Shown here: one piece after another, positions 16,793 to 24,240 of the stretch
Numbering within the stretch: position 1 is the stretch's first letter
Layout of the letters: each line of letters starts with the position of its first letter
DNA from: a virus
Strand: one strand, 5' to 3'
IMG/VR virus record: IMGVR_UViG_3300028388_001959
Coordinates: 1 to 35,631 of that record
Length of the DNA stretch: 35,631 nt
Position numbers and translations under genes: made by a program
The notes under the pieces: generated by a model
Seen by the model: the letters and a program-made list of their open reading frames with translations, nothing else
Told to the model about the DNA's origin: nothing
Databases searched by the model: none

Positions 16793-18510
16793 GCAAGTTC
16801 AAGGTCACGCTGAACGCAGAGCCGCGCGATCCTGTCGGCGCAAGCGACTACGGCTTCGAGGCGGCGGCGATTGATCTCGTCTCGCCTGACGGCGACCCTG
16901 CTGTTGACATCGTGCTGACATCGCCCGACCCAAAGGATCGCATCGTCGAGTCGGTGTCGGGCGCTGACACAAGACAGCATCGCGAGAAGCGCGCTGTGCT
17001 TGACCTTGACATCGACTGGGTGGACGACGCTGCGAAGCAGGCCATCGAGCTGCTGTACTGGAACGGGCGCGACGTGAGGGTGAACGCGAACTACGATCGC
17101 ACGACGATCCTGTCTTACCCTCTCACCCGCGACTTCGTGCCGACGTGCAATCGGTACGGCCTCAGCGACGTGACGTTCGTGCGCGGACAGACGCGCTACG
17201 TGTGGGATGAGCGCGAGCGCGTGTACCGCAAGTGGGTCAGCGGCGACCCTGCGTTCGCCTTCCATCGCGGCGCGTACTATCGCGGGCTCGTTACGGAACC
17301 CGACATGGACAACCGTGCTGCCGTTCCTCACCCGTCGTCGTCAGGTACGGGTTGGTCGTTCACGACAGGCACGGGCTCCATCTCGCATCGAGGCGACGTC
17401 CCGTCGCCCGTGCTTGCGAAGCGCGGCACCGACGGCATCGCTTCACTACGGGCCAACGCGCCAGGGACGACGACCACTCCTGTCGCGACGCATACGGCGT
17501 CGTCTCTGAGCGGTTCGGCCGACATCGGCGCAAGCATCTGCATCCGCGGGCAAGGCAACGTGATCGTGCGCATCGAGGATTCAGCAGGCAACGCAACGGT
17601 CGGCGGCGGCATCGTCGCGCTGAACCTGAGCAACGACGACGAATGGCAACAGGTCAAGCTGTACAGCGAGAACGCATCGGGCGGCACGACAGCATCGCTC
17701 CGCATCTTCTTCGCCGACGCTGTGTCGAATGCGAAGAACGTAGCGCAGATCGTCGAGGTCGGGCCTGTTGGAATCTACTCCGTCGGCACGTCGTGGCCTC
17801 CTTCGATCTGCGACTGGGTTGAATCGTCAACGACGGGCGCTGCGGATCAGGCTTTCGCTACAGGCACGATCGCGAACCCAGGCAAGCTCACCGTGTCGTT
17901 CATCACACGATGGGCGGCGAACGACCTTGGCTTCTTCGAGCTGGGATACGGTTCAAGCGAGCGCCTGTTCTGTCGCAAGTTTGCAGACGATGATGCATCG
18001 CTGCCCGGATACCTTCGCCTTGACTGGGCATCGGCGTCGGGTGCTGACTCAACAACGCGAGACCCGTCGTTCGCTGGGTTGAGTGAAGGCGACGTCGCGC
18101 ACATCGTCTGGACGCTCGACCCGAACGACGGCTCGCGCTTGTACATCAACGGCATCGCCGACCCCGTTGACCCAGGCCCGTTCCCCGTGTCGCTGTCCAC
18201 GTTCGGTTCAACGCACTTCTTCGGGTCGTACAACCTCAGCACGTTCCTTGCGAACTCGTGCTTGCAGATGTTCCGCCTCGACTCGTGTCGTTGGTCCAGC
18301 GCCGACGTGCAAGCGCACTTCGAGACGTACGCGCAGCCGTGGGCCGTTCAATCGTTGCAGCGATTCATGGGTCGCGTGTTCACCATCGACGACATGCAGT
18401 GGACGCTCCGTCAGGTGTTCGATGGGCAACATCAATGGATCGGCAAGCTATCGCTCGTCGAGCTTGACGTTGACGACGGCGCGCCCGTGCAACAGCAGGA
18501 GGGTCTGTGA
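16789..18510 (+). CDS. Distal tail (Dit-like) protein with sugar-binding-like inserts
   Basis: The 573-residue protein follows the tape measure, as Dit does. Residues 1 to about 165 and the last 60 (QSLQRFMGRVFTIDDMQWTLRQ and after) look like the two halves of a tail-tip beta protein. Between them lie two beta-rich inserts. One at about 175-340 resembles a galactose-binding-like sandwich with the VIVRIEDSAGNATVGG segment. The other, at about 345-510, resembles a LamG/concanavalin fold with ISFITRW-like strands, DVAHIVWTLDPNDG and SRLYINGIADP. Dit proteins with inserted sugar-binding domains are known in other siphoviruses and help host recognition. The start overlaps the tape-measure stop. 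Confidence 0.6.
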   Translation: MSKFKVTLNAEPRDPVGASDYGFEAAAIDLVSPDGDPAVDIVLTSPDPKDRIVESVSGADTRQHREKRAVLDLDIDWVDDAAKQAIELLYWNGRDVRVNANYDRTTILSYPLTRDFVPTCNRYGLSDVTFVRGQTRYVWDERERVYRKWVSGDPAFAFHRGAYYRGLVTEPDMDNRAAVPHPSSSGTGWSFTTGTGSISHRGDVPSPVLAKRGTDGIASLRANAPGTTTTPVATHTASSLSGSADIGASICIRGQGNVIVRIEDSAGNATVGGGIVALNLSNDDEWQQVKLYSENASGGTTASLRIFFADAVSNAKNVAQIVEVGPVGIYSVGTSWPPSICDWVESSTTGAADQAFATGTIANPGKLTVSFITRWAANDLGFFELGYGSSERLFCRKFADDDASLPGYLRLDWASASGADSTTRDPSFAGLSEGDVAHIVWTLDPNDGSRLYINGIADPVDPGPFPVSLSTFGSTHFFGSYNLSTFLANSCLQMFRLDSCRWSSADVQAHFETYAQPWAVQSLQRFMGRVFTIDDMQWTLRQVFDGQHQWIGKLSLVELDVDDGAPVQQQEGL

Positions 18511-19019
18511 TGGCTGATCGCTTCGCCGTTGGCATGATGAACGAACTGCAACGACGCAACGTGACGGTGCGACAAAGCACATACGTCGGCGTATGGGGCA
18601 GCGTCGTCGAGGTGGACGTGAGCGACAAAGTGATCGAGATCCGTGACAGCGCGGAGTATGAGCTATACAACGCGCACCCATCGGAGAAGGGAAGCATCAC
18701 GTTCCCGCCGATCGAGATCGAGATGAACAACAGCGACGGCACGTTCACTATCGGCAACGCGAACGGCGTCTTCCCTGGCGGCCTGCGCGACTTTGAACGC
18801 AAGGCTCGCATCCGCGTGAAGGTCACGCTTGAAGGCGGCGGCGTGTCGCAGGTCGTGTACGAGAATCGAGGCTTCCTGCGTGAGCCGTCTTACGAGGCAG
18901 GCGACCGCGCGTTCTTGTTTGCCGAGCATCCACTGAACCATCTCACGACGAAGGAGTGGTCGATGGCCGAGCACGCGTTTGATTCCACTGGCGTCGTTAC
19001 CTGCGTCCTGAGTCTGTAG
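18510..19019 (+). CDS. Tail-tip/baseplate protein of unknown function
   Basis: The 169-residue protein has no family I can name. It is beta-rich, with strands such as ITFPPIEIEMNNSD, FTIGNANG and RIRVKVTLEGG, and FLREPSYEAGDRAFLFAEHPLN near the end. It lies between the Dit-like and hub-like genes, so it probably joins them in the tail tip. The ATG overlaps the previous stop. A GTG one codon upstream (18507) is an alternative start. Confidence 0.65.
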   Translation: MADRFAVGMMNELQRRNVTVRQSTYVGVWGSVVEVDVSDKVIEIRDSAEYELYNAHPSEKGSITFPPIEIEMNNSDGTFTIGNANGVFPGGLRDFERKARIRVKVTLEGGGVSQVVYENRGFLREPSYEAGDRAFLFAEHPLNHLTTKEWSMAEHAFDSTGVVTCVLSL

Positions 19020-19021
19020 CT

Positions 19022-20992
19022 ATGACCATCGCGACATGGACAGACACGTGGTCGTATCAAGGCGCGCCGTCCTTCACGACAGCGACCGTCTCGATTCTGT
19101 ACGACAGCTCCGCTGCGAAGTATTACTTCAACGCGACAGCGACGAACGTGTTCTACGGCGTCGGGAACGACGACACGAAGCAAGAGCTATATCTTCAGAA
19201 GCGCACCGACAAGTCGCTGACGATCCCGTGCGACAGTTGCAACACGATCAACGCACAGACGCGCCTGTACGAAGTCGAGCTGCCGAACAAGGTCGAGCGC
19301 GTTGGCAGCGACCCTCAGATCATGCAGCCGAACTACCCTGCGTGCAACGGCGTTGGCGCGTCGCGTCGATTCTTCTGGGCGAACCTGTCGAGCGGCTCAA
19401 ACAATTGGGACTTGAAGTGTCGGCGCATCGTTCACTGGGATGCCGACAACCCGTTCGAGGTTCTGTTTGACATCCTCGTTGGACAGCACGACGGCACGAC
19501 GTACTGGAGAGGCATCCTTGAGCGTTCAACGTGGGAGGATGCGAAGGACGCCTACGACGACATCCCGGCCGAGGTGAACTACACGCCCGAAGTCGGCAGC
19601 AAGATGTCGCAGAGCATCAAAGACATCATGGACTGCACGACAGCGTGGTTCGCGATCCGTCCGTCGGATGACGACGGCGTGCTGCGCGCGCATGTCGGCG
19701 ATCGTCAAACGTCGGTTGAGCGCGACACGCAACTCGACCTTGACACGTTCAGCGACTACGGCATCGAAACGTGGGAAGCCGTCGTGCGCATGGACCTGCG
19801 CATCAACGCGTTGGAGATCGCGTACGGCAAGATGTATCACTTCACAGACATCGGCACGTACGAAGTGCGCCGTTCGTTTCCGCACGGCATGGTCGCCGAC
19901 CTCGACATCTTCAAGATGCGCTGGACCGAAGACGACGACACGGAAGCGACCGTGCGCTTGCAATGCCCTCACACGCTCAAGCGACAGGCGTTGCCGAACC
20001 TGTTCGACCTTGCCTGGTGGTACGAGCCGCAGATCGAGATCGTCGTCGAGATGGGTTTGCTTCACTGGAACTACGAGGTCGGCGACATCGTGCGCGTGTC
20101 GCACGAGGGCCTTGGCTTGGACGCCGACACGTTCATCGTGCGCAAGAAGAAGGCGCGCTTCAAGAAGCAGACAGCGACCCTCACGCTCTTGCAGTATCGC
20201 GGCGCTGGCGAGGCATCAATCCTTGGTCACGTCGCCGACTCTGACTTGCTGTTCGTTCTGAGCACGCAGACGACAGGCAACTACAGCGACGGCGAGCAGT
20301 TGCTTGATGTCGCGCCTCGCTTCTACGATCGCATCATCGACGAGAGCGGCATCTACGGGTCGGTCGGCATGTTCGCTGCGCTGCCGACATCGGCAACGAC
20401 GCGGGCGCAAGTCGATGACCCAGGCACAGGCATCGACCCTCCATGTCAGGCGATGCGGTACACGCTGTCGCTGACCGAACAGAGCGCCGGACTTGAGTAC
20501 GATTCGATCGCGCAGAACAAGTCGCTGCAACGACCGTTCCACCTCGTGCTCGTGTGCGACGTCGCGAACGTTGCCGAGCAGATCATGTCGCTTGGATACT
20601 ACACGCCATCGGTGCAGTACATCGAATGGGGCGTCAACGGCGGCAATAACGTCGGATGGTATCTGAGCGACACAGCGACGTGGTACACGGTGGACTTGAC
20701 TTCTGCGCTCGCTGCCCTCACGTCTGAATACTGCGTGCTTACGATCAGCATGAACGGAACGGGCATCACAGGCGGCGGCGTCGCCATCAACGGGTCGTGG
20801 GTCGGGACGGGTTTGACGACGCCTTCATCTTTGAGCTACACGAACGCGACCATCGTGTACTTGAACAACGACCGCTTCAAGCTGCAACTCAGCGACCGCA
20901 AGGCGCTGTTCTGGATGATGCATCAAGCAAGCGAGCACGACCTATCGTGGGGAATCGAAGATCGTCTTGTATCGCGCTACAGGTGCGAGTAA
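19022..20992 (+). CDS. Tail hub (Tal-like) protein with C-terminal lectin-like domain
   Basis: The 656-residue protein fits the central tail hub. Residues 50-130 contain Cys pairs (IPCDSC near 60-65 and others to about 140), perhaps a metal site. Residues 150-390 include a hub-like beta stretch: HWNYEVGDIVRVSHEGLG followed by TFIVRKKKARFKKQ and TATLTLLQY, typical of the late hub domain in other tailed phages. From about 400 to 656 a separate beta domain with VGMFAALPT, FHLVLVCDVA and YCVLTISMNG resembles a LamG-like sugar-binding fold. No separate tail fibre gene follows, so this domain may do the host contact. The hub call is from position and pattern. Confidence 0.65.
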   Translation: MTIATWTDTWSYQGAPSFTTATVSILYDSSAAKYYFNATATNVFYGVGNDDTKQELYLQKRTDKSLTIPCDSCNTINAQTRLYEVELPNKVERVGSDPQIMQPNYPACNGVGASRRFFWANLSSGSNNWDLKCRRIVHWDADNPFEVLFDILVGQHDGTTYWRGILERSTWEDAKDAYDDIPAEVNYTPEVGSKMSQSIKDIMDCTTAWFAIRPSDDDGVLRAHVGDRQTSVERDTQLDLDTFSDYGIETWEAVVRMDLRINALEIAYGKMYHFTDIGTYEVRRSFPHGMVADLDIFKMRWTEDDDTEATVRLQCPHTLKRQALPNLFDLAWWYEPQIEIVVEMGLLHWNYEVGDIVRVSHEGLGLDADTFIVRKKKARFKKQTATLTLLQYRGAGEASILGHVADSDLLFVLSTQTTGNYSDGEQLLDVAPRFYDRIIDESGIYGSVGMFAALPTSATTRAQVDDPGTGIDPPCQAMRYTLSLTEQSAGLEYDSIAQNKSLQRPFHLVLVCDVANVAEQIMSLGYYTPSVQYIEWGVNGGNNVGWYLSDTATWYTVDLTSALAALTSEYCVLTISMNGTGITGGGVAINGSWVGTGLTTPSSLSYTNATIVYLNNDRFKLQLSDRKALFWMMHQASEHDLSWGIEDRLVSRYRCE

Positions 20993-21001
20993 GGGAAGCG
21001 T

Positions 21002-21403
21002 GTGGAACCTGCCGAGATCATCGGAGCGATCGGCTTCGAGAAGTATGCATTCGTCGTCATCGCCGCGATCGCTTGGCAACTCATCTACCTGCTGCGAAGG
21101 TTCGGCGAGAAGAAACTCAACGGGCGGCTTGAGCCTACGGACTACACGAAGCGCGGTGCCGTGCACGCGTGCGCGTGGTCGCCGGACAAGGCGAAGGAGT
21201 GGGGCGACGTCGTTGAGTCGGTCCGCAAGCTGCGGGAGTACAACGAAACCCAGGCTCGCGAGATCGCGAGCGGGAAGTTCGCTTGCCACTTCAAGGATCA
21301 CGACGAGGTGAGAGACATGCTTGACCTGTTACGAAACATCAACACAGGCATCTCGCGCTTGGACGCAACGTTGCAAGACGTAGCACGGCAGGCGCGGTCG
21401 TGA
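21002..21403 (+). CDS. Membrane protein, holin candidate
   Basis: A GTG start behind AAGGGA gives a 133-residue product with one membrane span near residues 14-33 (YAFVVIAAIAWQLIYLLRRF) and a soluble C-terminal part with CHFKDH (about 94-99) and a helix DMLDLLRNINTGISRLDATLQ. It lies directly before the peptidase endolysin gene, with its stop overlapping that start (GTGA). Position and membrane span suggest a holin or a lysis regulator with a cytoplasmic domain. The Cys/His cluster could bind metal. It could also be an unrelated inner-membrane protein. Confidence 0.55.
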   Translation: MEPAEIIGAIGFEKYAFVVIAAIAWQLIYLLRRFGEKKLNGRLEPTDYTKRGAVHACAWSPDKAKEWGDVVESVRKLREYNETQAREIASGKFACHFKDHDEVRDMLDLLRNINTGISRLDATLQDVARQARS

Positions 21404-21912
21404 GCGATAGGCTTTCGACGAACTTCTCCGTGCATGAGGTGTTCGGCGATCACGAGCCGACGACGTTTCAAACGTTCCTCGCACGCGAGCTTGCCGAACG
21501 ATGCCTTGAGCCCATTCGCGCGTTGATGCAGTGCCCGATCTATGTGAGCGACGGCTTCCGTAGCTTCGAGAGGCACAAGGAACTCGACGCGCGAGGCTAT
21601 CAACCTTACATCCTGACCGACCATTCGTTCATGGACTCGTGGCAGCCGCTTGGCGTTGGCGCTGTTGACATCTTGAAGCTCGTGCGTACGCGCTACGGCA
21701 ACCTTCAGCGCCGCGCATTCACCGAAGCGGAATACGACGACATCACCGAACTGCTTGGCGTCGAGAATCCACTTCCCTATGGTCAGCTCATCTGGTACAG
21801 GAAGCGCGGGCACTTGCACATCAGCAACCCGCGTTCGCTTGTGTTCAGTGAAGCGTTCGTCGAGCACGCTGGATTCCCCAGGCGTTCGGCAACGTACATC
21901 AAGGAAGGATAG
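21400..21912 (+). CDS. Endolysin, M15-type peptidase
   Basis: The 170-residue protein has the layout of M15-family peptidases that cut peptidoglycan peptides. Visible are FSVHEVF near 9-15, the VSDGFRSFERH turn near 49-59, a DHS at 74-76, VGAVDI at 86-91 and GHLHIS at 137-142. The likely zinc ligands are His75, Asp90 and His138 or His140. The spacing between His75 and Asp90 is longer than the family norm because of an insert (FMDSWQPL). The GTG start overlaps the stop of the membrane-protein gene. It would degrade the host wall at lysis. I see no signal peptide, so export would rely on a holin. Confidence 0.75.
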   Translation: MSDRLSTNFSVHEVFGDHEPTTFQTFLARELAERCLEPIRALMQCPIYVSDGFRSFERHKELDARGYQPYILTDHSFMDSWQPLGVGAVDILKLVRTRYGNLQRRAFTEAEYDDITELLGVENPLPYGQLIWYRKRGHLHISNPRSLVFSEAFVEHAGFPRRSATYIKEG

Positions 21913-21915
21913 GCG

Positions 21916-22152
21916 ATGGCCTACAACAAACAGCAGATCGAAACGGTCGGAGACGCGATCCTCGCGAGCATCGACGCCGTGAAGGACGGGCTCGACACGA
22001 ACGATGTGACGGCGGCGGTGTCGCTGCTCACCGCGATCGGCGCTGCGGCCGATGAGTTCCGCACCGACACCGATGCGGCGTTGCTGCACCTCGTCGGTCA
22101 CATCGCGAGCAAGGTCGGCGACTCGCGCGTCGATGCCGAGCCGACTGCGTGA
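21916..22152 (+). CDS. Small helical protein in lysis block
   Basis: The 78-residue protein is predicted to be almost all helix (QIETVGDAILASIDAVKDG, then AVSLLTAIGAAADEFRTDTDAAL). I do not recognise a family. It lies 3 bases after the endolysin gene with site AAGGA, and its stop overlaps the start of the next hydrophobic protein. Membership of the lysis operon suggests an accessory role, but no function can be read from the sequence. Confidence 0.6.
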   Translation: MAYNKQQIETVGDAILASIDAVKDGLDTNDVTAAVSLLTAIGAAADEFRTDTDAALLHLVGHIASKVGDSRVDAEPTA

Positions 22153-22508
22153 TGATCGGCAAGCTCGTACGCATCGCAGGTGCGGTCGCTGCAACAGCGG
22201 CCGCGTCTGCGGTGAACCCCGCGCTTGGCGCAGCGTTGGGTTCGTCGTTCGTCGGCGCTGGAGCAATGAAGGTCGCGGGCAAGAAAATCGAAGAGCGAGG
22301 TGGCCCTCCCGTTCATCGCATCGCTTCGCCCGTTGCTGCGCTTTCGTTGCCTGTGCTTCTTCAATCGTTCGGCGTTGACCTTCGCGCGCTTTGCGATGTC
22401 GTCCAGCGCCTGTGTTCCGATGATGCACTGCCAGTCGCGGTCGGCGCTACGGCGGTCGTGCTTCATCAAGTGCTTCGCGGAGTCACGAGCGCGTTCGCGA
22501 GGCAGTGA
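22152..22508 (+). CDS. Hydrophobic protein, second holin candidate
   Basis: The 118-residue product has three hydrophobic stretches, at about 5-38 (Ala/Gly-rich), 58-73 (SPVAALSLPVLLQSFG) and 92-108 (LPVAVGATAVVLHQVL), and a Lys/Arg-rich patch near 40-50. Small size and multiple membrane segments next to an endolysin are the usual signs of a holin. The first stretch is weak as a membrane span. It ends the late block; no gene follows for about 518 bases. A GTG at 22149 could start it one codon earlier. Confidence 0.55.
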   Translation: MIGKLVRIAGAVAATAAASAVNPALGAALGSSFVGAGAMKVAGKKIEERGGPPVHRIASPVAALSLPVLLQSFGVDLRALCDVVQRLCSDDALPVAVGATAVVLHQVLRGVTSAFARQ

Positions 22509-22647
22509 CGCAACGTCGCTCGCTGCGCCTGGTTTTCGGCACTTCCCGCGCGCACAGCGGCGCCCGCGCCCGCCGCCGCACTGCCAGCATCGCCCGCCGC
22601 CGATCCTTACTATACAGTGCAGGCAAGCGCGGGAAACCCGTACTTGC

Positions 22648-22683
22648 GGACAGGTGCCGATATCGGGGCCTGTCCGGCCCCGT
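22648..22683 (+). promoter_or_regulatory. Two competing hairpins
   Basis: CGGACAGG (22648-22655) can pair with CCTGTCCG (22670-22677), while CGGGGCC (22665-22671) can pair with GGCCCCG (22677-22683). The two stems share bases, so only one can form at a time. There is no U-run, so the role, if any, in termination or regulation is uncertain. Confidence 0.4.
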
Positions 22684-22787
22684 CCCTGGCGTCGGGGCCT
22701 CCTGGCGCCGCTGCGCCCGCCTGCCGCATACCCGGTCCACCGCCCGAAAATAACCTGTAACTCGTTGCAAATGCAGCACTTACAAAC

Positions 22788-22815
22788 TTGACACAAAGTT
22801 ACATTCGTATATTAT
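22788..22815 (+). promoter_or_regulatory. Early promoter, sigma70 type
   Basis: A perfect -35 box TTGACA lies at 22788-22793, a 16-base spacer follows, then TATTAT at 22810-22815 (one mismatch to TATAAT) in a strongly AT-rich setting. Transcription would start near 22822 and read the early genes from 23027 onward. This is the clearest promoter in the window. Confidence 0.8.
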
Positions 22816-23026
22816 ATACATGCGGCGGCGATGAGGCTGCCGAAGACGCACGAAGCGAAAACGCGAACGAAAGCGACGAACACTGATCGAACGACGAGTA
22901 GCACGCGAAACGCCGTGAGGCGTCGACCCTCGCTGAACGTTGCGTGGAGGGCCCTGAAGGAGCGAAGCAACGTTCGACAACAAACGCTCAAGCACGCGCA
23001 CAAGCGCAAGCCAAGGAACGAAAACA

Positions 23027-23428
23027 ATGACGACCAAGAAGACCAGCGCCCGCCGCAGCAACGCCGCCTCGAAGACGACCACGACGCCGAAGCAGAAGCA
23101 GGCCGAAGCGCACGCGGCGAACAACGAGCCGAAGCCGATCACTGCCGCCATGGCTGACCGCCTCGTTGCGATGGGAATCATGACGGCCGAACAGCGCGCC
23201 GAGCACGAAGCCGCTGGCTTGATTCGCAGCAAGCGCACGCCGTTCTTCGACCACGAGACTGAGAAGGTGGCTCGTGCGATCTACGAGCGGGTCGCGAACT
23301 TCAACGCGAGCAGTGAGGAGTACACCATCACGATGCGCGTGACCCGGATTCGCGGCGAGGCGAAGGCCAGCAAGCAACTCACGGCGAAGGTGGTCGGGCT
23401 CGACAGCAACGAGGGCGACGACGAGTAG
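23027..23428 (+). CDS. First early protein, unknown function
   Basis: The 133-residue product is the first gene after the strong promoter. Residues 1-35 are Lys/Thr/Ala-rich and probably disordered. A predicted helix-turn follows (ITAAMADRLVAMGIMTAEQRAEHEAAG), then a beta-like region EYTITMRVTRIRG and a short acidic tail. I recognise no family. First-early genes often counter host defences or take over host processes, but nothing here shows this directly. No strong site precedes the ATG; AAGGA lies about 11 bases upstream. Confidence 0.6.
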   Translation: MTTKKTSARRSNAASKTTTTPKQKQAEAHAANNEPKPITAAMADRLVAMGIMTAEQRAEHEAAGLIRSKRTPFFDHETEKVARAIYERVANFNASSEEYTITMRVTRIRGEAKASKQLTAKVVGLDSNEGDDE

Positions 23429-23625
23429 GCGAAGCAACGAGCTTCGCTACGAGGAGGGCACCGCGCTTGCGGTGCCCTCCTTGCGTACACAGCGCGGCGC
23501 GGGCAGCGCCACCTATGCGAACGGCGGACCTTGGGTATGGGTCCGCCTTGCGGCAGTGAAGGGCCTCTGCGAAGCGGCATGAGGCTAGGGTAGCGGCATG
23601 AGGCCGCTGCCGCGCTTGACGCGGC
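23425..23625 (+). promoter_or_regulatory. Row of five hairpins between two early genes
   Basis: Five inverted repeats follow one another: 23425-23450 (GCGAAGC/GCTTCGC core); 23452-23481 (AGGAGGGCACCGC with GCGGTGCCCTCCT, a perfect 13-bp stem with a 4-base loop); 23523-23547 (GGCGGACC/GGTCCGCC); 23592-23608 (AGCGGC/GCCGCT); and 23609-23625 (GCCGCG/CGCGGC). The direct repeat AGCGGCATGAGGC occurs at 23573-23585 and 23592-23604. The second hairpin could be a terminator, though no U-run follows. The set may form one structured RNA element. Confidence 0.55.
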
Positions 23626-23667
23626 CGCTGCGAGGAATGCGGCCGAGAGCAAGAAATGGAGCAGCGA

Positions 23668-24036
23668 ATGGCGAAGAAGAACGAATCGCCGAAGCTGGAG
23701 GACGTCGTGGCCGACATCGAAACGGTCGCGAACTTCGGCCAGGTCCTGAACAAGTGGTCGTGGGCGCAGTATCGCTCGATCACTGCGAAGCATGATGCGG
23801 ACGTTGCGTACGCCGTCGCCTACGAAGAGGCGATGAACATGACCGCGAACGGCAAGCCGCTGAGCGAGAAGGCGAAGGACAATCACGCGTTCGCGCAGAC
23901 GGCGGAACTCGCGCTTGCTGCGCAGCTCGCCGACCTTCAGGCGAAGGTGTACTACAACCTCATGCTGAAGTGGCGCGACAGCGATGCATCGTCTTCGGCT
24001 GCCGAACTCATCGCTGCGTTGAAGGACGTGCGGTGA
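23668..24036 (+). CDS. Early protein of unknown function, helical
   Basis: The 122-residue product is helix-rich and charged (DIETVANFGQVLNKWSWAQY, TAELALAAQLADLQAKVYYN). I do not recognise it. I chose ATG 23668 because GGAG lies six bases before it; an in-frame ATG at 23656 would add four residues but has a poorer site. Its stop overlaps the ATG of a tiny membrane protein gene (TGATG), so the two are probably translated together. Confidence 0.6.
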   Translation: MAKKNESPKLEDVVADIETVANFGQVLNKWSWAQYRSITAKHDADVAYAVAYEEAMNMTANGKPLSEKAKDNHAFAQTAELALAAQLADLQAKVYYNLMLKWRDSDASSSAAELIAALKDVR

Positions 24037-24110
24037 TGTACTGGACGATCCTGCTGATCGCCTTCGCGCTCGTTGTTGCCGACATCGTTGCAACGCGCGA
24101 GCTGTTCTAG
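24036..24110 (+). CDS. Tiny membrane protein, 24 residues
   Basis: ATG at 24036 overlaps the previous stop, and TAG at 24108-24110 ends it. The product is one membrane span (WTILLIAFALVVADIVA) with a short charged end (TRELF). The overlap with the upstream gene and the clean hydrophobic pattern support real translation, but a chance frame cannot be excluded. The function is unknown. Confidence 0.5.
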   Translation: MYWTILLIAFALVVADIVATRELF

Positions 24111-24176
24111 CACTTCGTCGCACGGACGCGACGTCGCAGACATAGACGGATCAAGTAGCGCAAACGCGTGAGACGA

Positions 24177-24226
24177 GCCGTCGGTCGAACGTTGCAATGA
24201 AGCAACGCGACCGGCGGCTTTTTCTT
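24177..24226 (+). terminator. Rho-independent terminator before 24241 gene
   Basis: Bases from GCCG at 24177 through CGTTGC at 24195 pair with GCAACG (24202-24207) and CGACCGGCGGC to 24218, a long GC stem with a 2-base bulge and a G-U pair. It is followed by TTTTTCTTT (24218-24226). This is the most textbook terminator in the window. The next gene starts only 14 bases later, so it may act as an attenuator within the early operon. Confidence 0.85.
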
Positions 24227-24240
24227 TAGGAGCGAACGAC

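Larger units (their letters stand above)
22509..23026 (+). other. Non-coding region between late and early genes
   Basis: No convincing gene is seen in these 518 bases. The first 250 bases are very GC-rich and full of short inverted repeats, including two mutually exclusive hairpins at 22648-22683. Then the composition drops sharply to AT-rich (22750-22820), holding a strong promoter. After it comes a leader of about 200 bases with the perfect inverted repeat GAACGTTGC/GCAACGTTC (22935-22943 and 22967-22975). Open frames here have compositions typical of shadows. This stretch probably ends the late transcript and starts the early one. Confidence 0.7.

Noticed and set aside
22831-23157. A 108-codon plus-strand frame after the early promoter
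   Set aside because: It has no good ribosome-binding site, an Arg/Gln/His-rich shadow-like composition, and overlaps the first 130 bases of the better-supported gene at 23027.
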